Below, one piece after another: positions 59,239 through 64,000 of a DNA stretch of 64,000 nucleotides (the first letter of the stretch is position 1; every line of letters begins with the position of its first letter). Made by a program: the position numbers and the translations under genes. Source of the DNA: Methylotuvimicrobium alcaliphilum 20Z (GTDB lineage: Bacteria > Pseudomonadota > Gammaproteobacteria > Methylococcales > Methylomonadaceae); the NCBI RefSeq assembly GCF_000968535.2, contig NC_016112.1, positions 1,178,001 through 1,242,000 of the forward strand, in the 5' to 3' direction. The notes under the pieces were generated by a model. It worked only from the letters and a program-made list of their open reading frames with translations. It made no database searches and was not told where the DNA came from.

Positions 59239-61923
59239 ATGGGTCCTCATTATCTCAGTCGATTTTTTACGCCTAAAACCGTTGCCGTCATCGGTGCCTC
59301 GGAACGCCTTGAAAGTGTCGGTCATCGAATTTTGGTCAATATGCAGGAAGCGGGTTTTACGGGCGGTCTGTATCCAGTCAATAATAAACGGAAGCAAATT
59401 TCCGGTTTGAAAGCCTACCCGAATATCGATGCGGTACCCGACAAGATCGAGCTGGCCGTTATCGCTACGCCGGCGCTGACCGTACCGGACATCGTACGGC
59501 AGTGCGGCGAAAAAGGCGTGGATTCGGTGGTGATCATTACCGCGGGCTTCGGCGAACTGGGTAGTGAAGGCAAGCGTTTACAACAAGAAGTGCTTGATAT
59601 TGCCCGTCGATACGGTATCCGCGTCGTCGGTCCCAACTGTCTCGGCATTATTCGTCCGAGCGGGCATTTGAATGCGACCTTCGGCAGCGGGGTGATCAAG
59701 GACGGTAATCTAGCGTTGCTTTCTCAATCCGGTGCGGTTTGCACCGCCATTTTGGATTGGTCGCAGTCGCAGGATATCGGCTTTTCAACGGTTGTCTCGA
59801 TGGGGGGGGCTGCCGATGTCGATTTTGGCGAGGTATTGGATTATCTGGCGCTCGATAGCAAGACGACCGGCATTCTAATGTATGTCGAAGGTATCCGTGA
59901 TGCACGGCGTTTTTTGAGCGGTTTGAAGGCTGCGGCTCGCTTGAAACCGGTGATTTTGATTAAATCGGGGCGCCATGAAAGCGGCAGCAAGGCGGCAATG
60001 TCGCATACCGGCGCGATGGTAGGCGGCGATGATGTATTCGATGCGGCGATCGAAAGGGCCGGCGTGGTGAGGGCTTACAGTATCGCACAGCTTTTTTCGG
60101 CGGCGCGGGTACTGGCCAATAATTATGTCGTCAAAAAGAACCGTTTAGCGATTATTACCAACGCCGGAGGCCCCGGGGTGATGAGTACCGATCGTGCAGA
60201 GGAAACCGGCGTGGCGATGGCCGGGTTGAGTGCGGCCAGTCTTGATGCGTTAAATAAGGTGTTGCCGGTGCATTGGTCTCATGCCAACCCGATCGATATT
60301 CTCGGCGATGCGACGCCGGAACGCTATAAACAGGCGCTCGATATTTGTCTGAAAGACGAGAACATCGACGGCGTGCTCTGTATCCTGACGCCGCAGGCGA
60401 TGACCAATCCGACGCAAGTCGCAGAACTGGTTATTGAAGCGGCCAAAACGACACGGAAACCGGTGTTGGCGTCCTGGACCGGCGGAAAGCGCGTCGAAGA
60501 GGGGCGAGCTTTGTTCGATAATAGCACGGTAGCCCACTTCGGTACGCCTGAAGTCGCTGTCGATGCATTTTCGTTTCTGGCGCAATACACACAAAACCAA
60601 ATTCTTCTCAAACAGATACCTAGTGCGGAAAATGAGCTGGCGACGCCCGATATCGACGGCGCTCGCTTGATTATCGAGCGGGTATTGGCCGAGAGCCGCG
60701 AAATTCTGACGACTCAGGAATCCAAGGCGATTCTAGCCGCTTTCAGGATTCCGGTTTCGCAGACGATTAAAGTCGATAGTCCAAAGGATGCGATGATCGC
60801 GGCAGAGACGATGGGTTTTCCGGTCGTGTTGAAAGTCAACATGTCCGAATTCAGTCATAAATCCGATATTGGCGGCGTTCGCTTGAATATCTCGAGTGCC
60901 AAGGATATTTCGCATCATTTTCAGGAAATGGAGAGTCTGATCAAGCAAAAATATCCCGATATCGACAGGGTGATGATGACGGTCGAGCCGATGCATAAGT
61001 CTTTCAATGGGCGCGAACTTATGATCGGCGTCATTCGCGATCCGGTGTTCGGGCCAGCGATCAGTTTCGGATTAGGCGGAACGATGGTTGAGATTCTGCA
61101 CGATAAAGCGGTGGGCTTGCCGCCCTTGAACGAATATATGGTCGAGAAGATGATTGCCAAGACCAAGGCGGCTAGGTATCTTCAGGCTTTCCGTCAATTG
61201 CCGCCGGTTAATATGAAAGCCTTGGTCAATACCTTGTTGAACGTGTCGAGCATGGTCAGCGAATTATCGGAAATAGTGGAGCTCGATATCAATCCATTGA
61301 TTGTCGACGATAGAGGGGTGATGGCAGTCGATGCGCGGATCAAGGCCTGTGTTTCGCATCAGTTGAGCCCTTATAGCCATATGACGATTCATCCCTATCC
61401 GCATGAGATGATTCAGCATTATCAATTGCCGAACGGCATGAATATTTGTATTCGCCCGATTCGTCCCGAGGATGCCGAGATGGAGAAGGATTTTGTACAT
61501 AAGCTATCGGAGCGCTCGAAATATTTCCGGTTCATGCAAGCGTTGCAGGAGTTGACGCCGGATATGGTGGTGCGTTTTACGCAAATCGATTATGACCGTG
61601 AAATGGCGTTTATAGCTGTGACCGAAGAACAAGACGGAAAGCCTAATGAGTTAGGCGTCGGCCGTTACATGGCTAATCCGGACGGGCATTCGGTCGAGTT
61701 TGCTGTCGTGGTCTCCGATGAGTGCCATGGAATGGGGATAGGTTCAAGGATCATGAAGACGCTGATGCAGGCAGCAAAATATAAAGGGATATCATTTTTT
61801 GAAGGCGAGGTGCTTGCGATTAACAAGCCGATGTTGTCGTTGGTTAAAAAACTCGGCTTTACGATCGAGCCCATTCACGGCGATAGTGAAGTCGTTAGAG
61901 TCGTGAAGGACTTAAGGATGTGA
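59239..61923 (+). CDS. Acyl-CoA synthetase (NDP-forming)-GNAT fusion, Pat/PatZ-like protein acetyltransferase
   Basis: An 894-residue protein: CoA-binding domain (TVAVIGASERLESVGHRIL), succinyl-CoA ligase-like domain (GPNCLGIIRPSGHLNATF, LLSQSGAVCTAILDW, KSGRHESGSKAAMSHTGAMVG), ATP-grasp domain (about 500-700, SKAILAAFRIPVSQTI, LKVNMSEFSHKSDIGGV) and C-terminal GNAT domain (ICIRPIRPEDAEMEKDF, ECHGMGIGSRIMKTLM). PatZ-type enzymes acetylate lysines of metabolic enzymes such as acetyl-CoA synthetase. Start ATG 59239 is after GGAG. Confidence 0.9.
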   Translation: MGPHYLSRFFTPKTVAVIGASERLESVGHRILVNMQEAGFTGGLYPVNNKRKQISGLKAYPNIDAVPDKIELAVIATPALTVPDIVRQCGEKGVDSVVIITAGFGELGSEGKRLQQEVLDIARRYGIRVVGPNCLGIIRPSGHLNATFGSGVIKDGNLALLSQSGAVCTAILDWSQSQDIGFSTVVSMGGAADVDFGEVLDYLALDSKTTGILMYVEGIRDARRFLSGLKAAARLKPVILIKSGRHESGSKAAMSHTGAMVGGDDVFDAAIERAGVVRAYSIAQLFSAARVLANNYVVKKNRLAIITNAGGPGVMSTDRAEETGVAMAGLSAASLDALNKVLPVHWSHANPIDILGDATPERYKQALDICLKDENIDGVLCILTPQAMTNPTQVAELVIEAAKTTRKPVLASWTGGKRVEEGRALFDNSTVAHFGTPEVAVDAFSFLAQYTQNQILLKQIPSAENELATPDIDGARLIIERVLAESREILTTQESKAILAAFRIPVSQTIKVDSPKDAMIAAETMGFPVVLKVNMSEFSHKSDIGGVRLNISSAKDISHHFQEMESLIKQKYPDIDRVMMTVEPMHKSFNGRELMIGVIRDPVFGPAISFGLGGTMVEILHDKAVGLPPLNEYMVEKMIAKTKAARYLQAFRQLPPVNMKALVNTLLNVSSMVSELSEIVELDINPLIVDDRGVMAVDARIKACVSHQLSPYSHMTIHPYPHEMIQHYQLPNGMNICIRPIRPEDAEMEKDFVHKLSERSKYFRFMQALQELTPDMVVRFTQIDYDREMAFIAVTEEQDGKPNELGVGRYMANPDGHSVEFAVVVSDECHGMGIGSRIMKTLMQAAKYKGISFFEGEVLAINKPMLSLVKKLGFTIEPIHGDSEVVRVVKDLRM

Positions 61924-61925
61924 GA

Positions 61926-62063
61926 TATACCCATCGTAGATGAAAATTCGGCCTCGGGATGCTCGTCAAAGGACGCCGTAAATACGTCCATGTAGGTAAA
62001 GCATTTACCGAGCACCCCGAGGCCTCCTCCGGCACTGCCGAAATTTGAATTGCGAAAGGTATA
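61926..62063 (+). repeat. MITE family B, short copy without palindrome (138 bp)
   Basis: Both ends are present (TATACCCATCGTAGATGAAA and GAAATTTGAATTGCGAAAGG plus TATA). At 61974-61990 it reads GCCGTAAATACGTCC without the palindromic unit, a second empty site. Confidence 0.88.
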
Positions 62064-62119
62064 AGATTATTTGCCCTGAAGAACTTGACGGTAGTTGGGT
62101 AAATTAGATGGTTTCCGGC

Positions 62120-63091
62120 TCAATGGGCTTTTTGTTCTTGTTGAATGACGGCATCGTCTACCGAGTGGGCTGAAAACCAATTGTTCGCGATACGTTCGTG
62201 TAAAAAAGCCAGTTTCGTTTGTAATTGATCGAGGATATTGCGCAATTGCAATTGAGTGGTTTGCCGCGTGTCGATCGACTGCACAAAGTTTTTCAGGTCG
62301 GCGACATCTTCGGGTAGTTTATCGTGATTAGGCAACTTACCGATGGCATCGGCCATTTCGTAAAGGCAGCAATTAATCGAGCGGGGCAGCGCGCTATCCA
62401 ATATCAGGTAATTTAACACGTCGTCGCCTTTGATTCGGCTGCGCACATGGCGTCGATACATTAATAGTGCATTCAAGGACTGCAACACATTCATCCACAG
62501 CAGGCTTTCATATTGACGCATTTCATCGCTGCGCGATTCCGATAGTAATAACGAACTCAAGTCCAATATCCGGCTAGTCATGTCGGCCCGTTCGATGTTT
62601 CTGCCGAGCAAAATGAAATGGTAAGGATGGTCGTGGCTCATATAGCCGGAAAGTAGACCGGTAAAGCGCTGGCAACCTTCGAGGATTTCATTCAAAAATA
62701 AAACCCTCATGCGCCGGCTCGACACCGAATCGAGATGTTTTTTAGTATATAGGTAAAGCTCGTTGACTTGTTCCCAAGCTTCGTCGGGCAATAGCTCGCG
62801 TGTCGTACGAATATTTTCGCGGGCAAGGCTTAAGCATGAAAAAAGGGAATTTCGATGGCCGGGATCCGTTAATAGGAAGCGTGTAACATTACGCTCTTGA
62901 GCCAGTTTGTAATGTTCATGAAAGGCCTCCTGACAACCATTGATATGGATCAATTGTTGCCAGCCCATCTCGACCCCTTTGGGCAGGTCCATTAATAAAT
63001 TCATGTGTACGCTAACCAGGCGAGCAAGGTTTTCGGTGCGTTCCAGATAACGGGCGAGCCAATAGAGGCGTTCGGCGGAGCGTGACAGCAT
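62120..63091 (-). CDS. Alpha-E domain protein (DUF403)
   Basis: A 323-residue helical protein from ATG 63091: [81 protein letters not shown]. This is the alpha-E family that always accompanies circularly permuted ATP-grasp proteins, probably in a peptide-ligation or amide-forming system. Its start overlaps the upstream stop (TAATG). Confidence 0.9.
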   Translation of the reverse strand: MLSRSAERLYWLARYLERTENLARLVSVHMNLLMDLPKGVEMGWQQLIHINGCQEAFHEHYKLAQERNVTRFLLTDPGHRNSLFSCLSLARENIRTTRELLPDEAWEQVNELYLYTKKHLDSVSSRRMRVLFLNEILEGCQRFTGLLSGYMSHDHPYHFILLGRNIERADMTSRILDLSSLLLSESRSDEMRQYESLLWMNVLQSLNALLMYRRHVRSRIKGDDVLNYLILDSALPRSINCCLYEMADAIGKLPNHDKLPEDVADLKNFVQSIDTRQTTQLQLRNILDQLQTKLAFLHERIANNWFSAHSVDDAVIQQEQKAH

Positions 63092-64000
63092 TAGTCGTTC
63101 TCCCGGTTGATTATCCATGTATCTTTACTGCCGCCGCCTTGAGAGGAGTTGACGACCAGCGAGCCTTTTTTGAGCGCGACGCGGGTGAGTCCTCCCGCGG
63201 TGACAAAGGTTTTTTCGCCTTGCAGTATGAACGGGCGCAGATCGATATGGCGAGGCTCTAAAATATCCTTACATAAAGTCGGCGAAGTCGAAATAGCTAG
63301 CGTGGGTTGGGCTATATAATTGCGCGGGTTTTTGAGAATGACCTTTCTAAAGGCTTCGACTTCCTTTGCGGTTGAATGAGGTCCGACCAGCATGCCGTAA
63401 CCGCCGGATTCGTTAGCAGGTTTGACGACGAGTTCGGCTAGGTGCGCGAGGACATAATCGAGATGTTCGCTGTGACTGCAGAGATAGGTTTCGACATTGG
63501 GCAAAATCGGTTCTTCATTCAAGTAATAGCGTATCATCTCCGGTACATAGGCATAGACGACCTTGTCGTCGGCAACGCCGGCTCCCGGTGCATTGGCAAG
63601 TGCGACATTACCGGCTTGCCATGCGCGCATTAGGCCAGGTACGCCCAATACCGAGTCTTTGCGGAACACTTCCGGATCAAGAAAATCGTCGTCGATACGT
63701 CGGTAAATCACATCGACTTTTTCTGGCCCTTCGATCGTGCGCATGTAAACGCAATCATCATCGTCGACCATCAGGTCGCAGCCTTCGACCAATTGTGCGC
63801 CCATTTGTTGGGCCAAATAGGCGTGTTCGAAATAAGCCGAATTATAGATGCCGGGTGTTAATACCGCGATTTGAGGACGCCCGTTTTGATTCGGTGCAAT
63901 CGACGATAACATTTCAAGCAGTTGTGTCGGATAGTCGTCGATCGGCAGAATATTAATGTCTTGCAATAATTCCGGAAAAACGCGCTTAGTAATCACGCGG
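63091..64000 (-). CDS. Circularly permuted ATP-grasp protein (DUF404/DUF407), partial
   Basis: The last 302 codons are in the window; the gene continues beyond 64000. Motifs [77 protein letters not shown] and [18 protein letters not shown] are typical of CP-ATP-grasp type 2. It works with the overlapping alpha-E protein; in many genomes transglutaminase-like and proteasome-like proteins complete the set. Confidence 0.92.
   Translation of the reverse strand, partial: RVITKRVFPELLQDINILPIDDYPTQLLEMLSSIAPNQNGRPQIAVLTPGIYNSAYFEHAYLAQQMGAQLVEGCDLMVDDDDCVYMRTIEGPEKVDVIYRRIDDDFLDPEVFRKDSVLGVPGLMRAWQAGNVALANAPGAGVADDKVVYAYVPEMIRYYLNEEPILPNVETYLCSHSEHLDYVLAHLAELVVKPANESGGYGMLVGPHSTAKEVEAFRKVILKNPRNYIAQPTLAISTSPTLCKDILEPRHIDLRPFILQGEKTFVTAGGLTRVALKKGSLVVNSSQGGGSKDTWIINREND

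Overview
The window looks like chromosome of a gammaproteobacterium. It carries the typical order ruvC-ruvA-ruvB-ybgC-tolQ-tolR-tolA-tolB-pal-cpoB-queE-queC, plus yebC, serA/serB and mgtE, at roughly balanced GC. The density of short interspersed repeats and the gene content would fit a methanotroph of the Methylococcales, but no methane-oxidation gene is present, so that placement is inference only.

Layout. (1) 1-17 kb is core genome: end of an EAL protein, thiD-thiE-soxX-like operon, hemJ, a TlpA-like thioredoxin, serA-serB, yebC, ruvCAB, the complete Tol-Pal cluster, queE-queC and tRNA-Lys(TTT). Two heptanucleotide tandem arrays separate ruvB from ybgC, and tolA has a 45-residue repeat expansion. 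(2) 17-26.5 kb is accessory: a frameshifted integrase beside tRNA-Lys, a low-GC RlmN/Cfr-like radical SAM gene, a cluster built around a membrane-anchored aspartic protease, and a minor pilin operon (fimT-pilW-pilX-pilV) without PilY1. (3) 26.5-46 kb is a heavily rearranged mobile zone. It holds a GC-rich module (TolC-like periplasmic protein, membrane AAA ATPase, RelBE-type toxin-antitoxin, YdjM-like hydrolase split by an IS). Two copies of an 84-nt structured RNA-like element with its own promoter motif follow. Then come two decayed copies of a lexA-umuDC SOS unit, a 721-bp duplication carrying a cupin gene, Tn3-family debris, a possible integron cassette, and an IS4-type element interrupted by an ISL3 element. 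(4) 46-64 kb returns to ordinary genes (pyrophosphatase, mgtE, haem sensor, SagB-type oxidoreductase, DedA, HDOD/GAF protein, Pat-like acyl-CoA ligase/acetyltransferase, CP-ATP-grasp/alpha-E pair). These are separated by many copies of one MITE family, one of them split by an IS110 element.

Most notable. The two SOS loci share a GTTC-N7-GTTC operator, the type known from alphaproteobacterial LexA, and both are followed by a nearly identical 47-residue single-span membrane protein. The IS110 upstream region contains segments that match its own target and donor ends, as expected of a bridge RNA. A 65-bp palindrome behaves as a mobile unit: occupied copies are flanked by TGAA direct repeats, and empty sites are visible in related repeats of the same window. 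The 84-nt element resembles a tRNA in its acceptor and T arms but not in its middle, and I do not recognise it.
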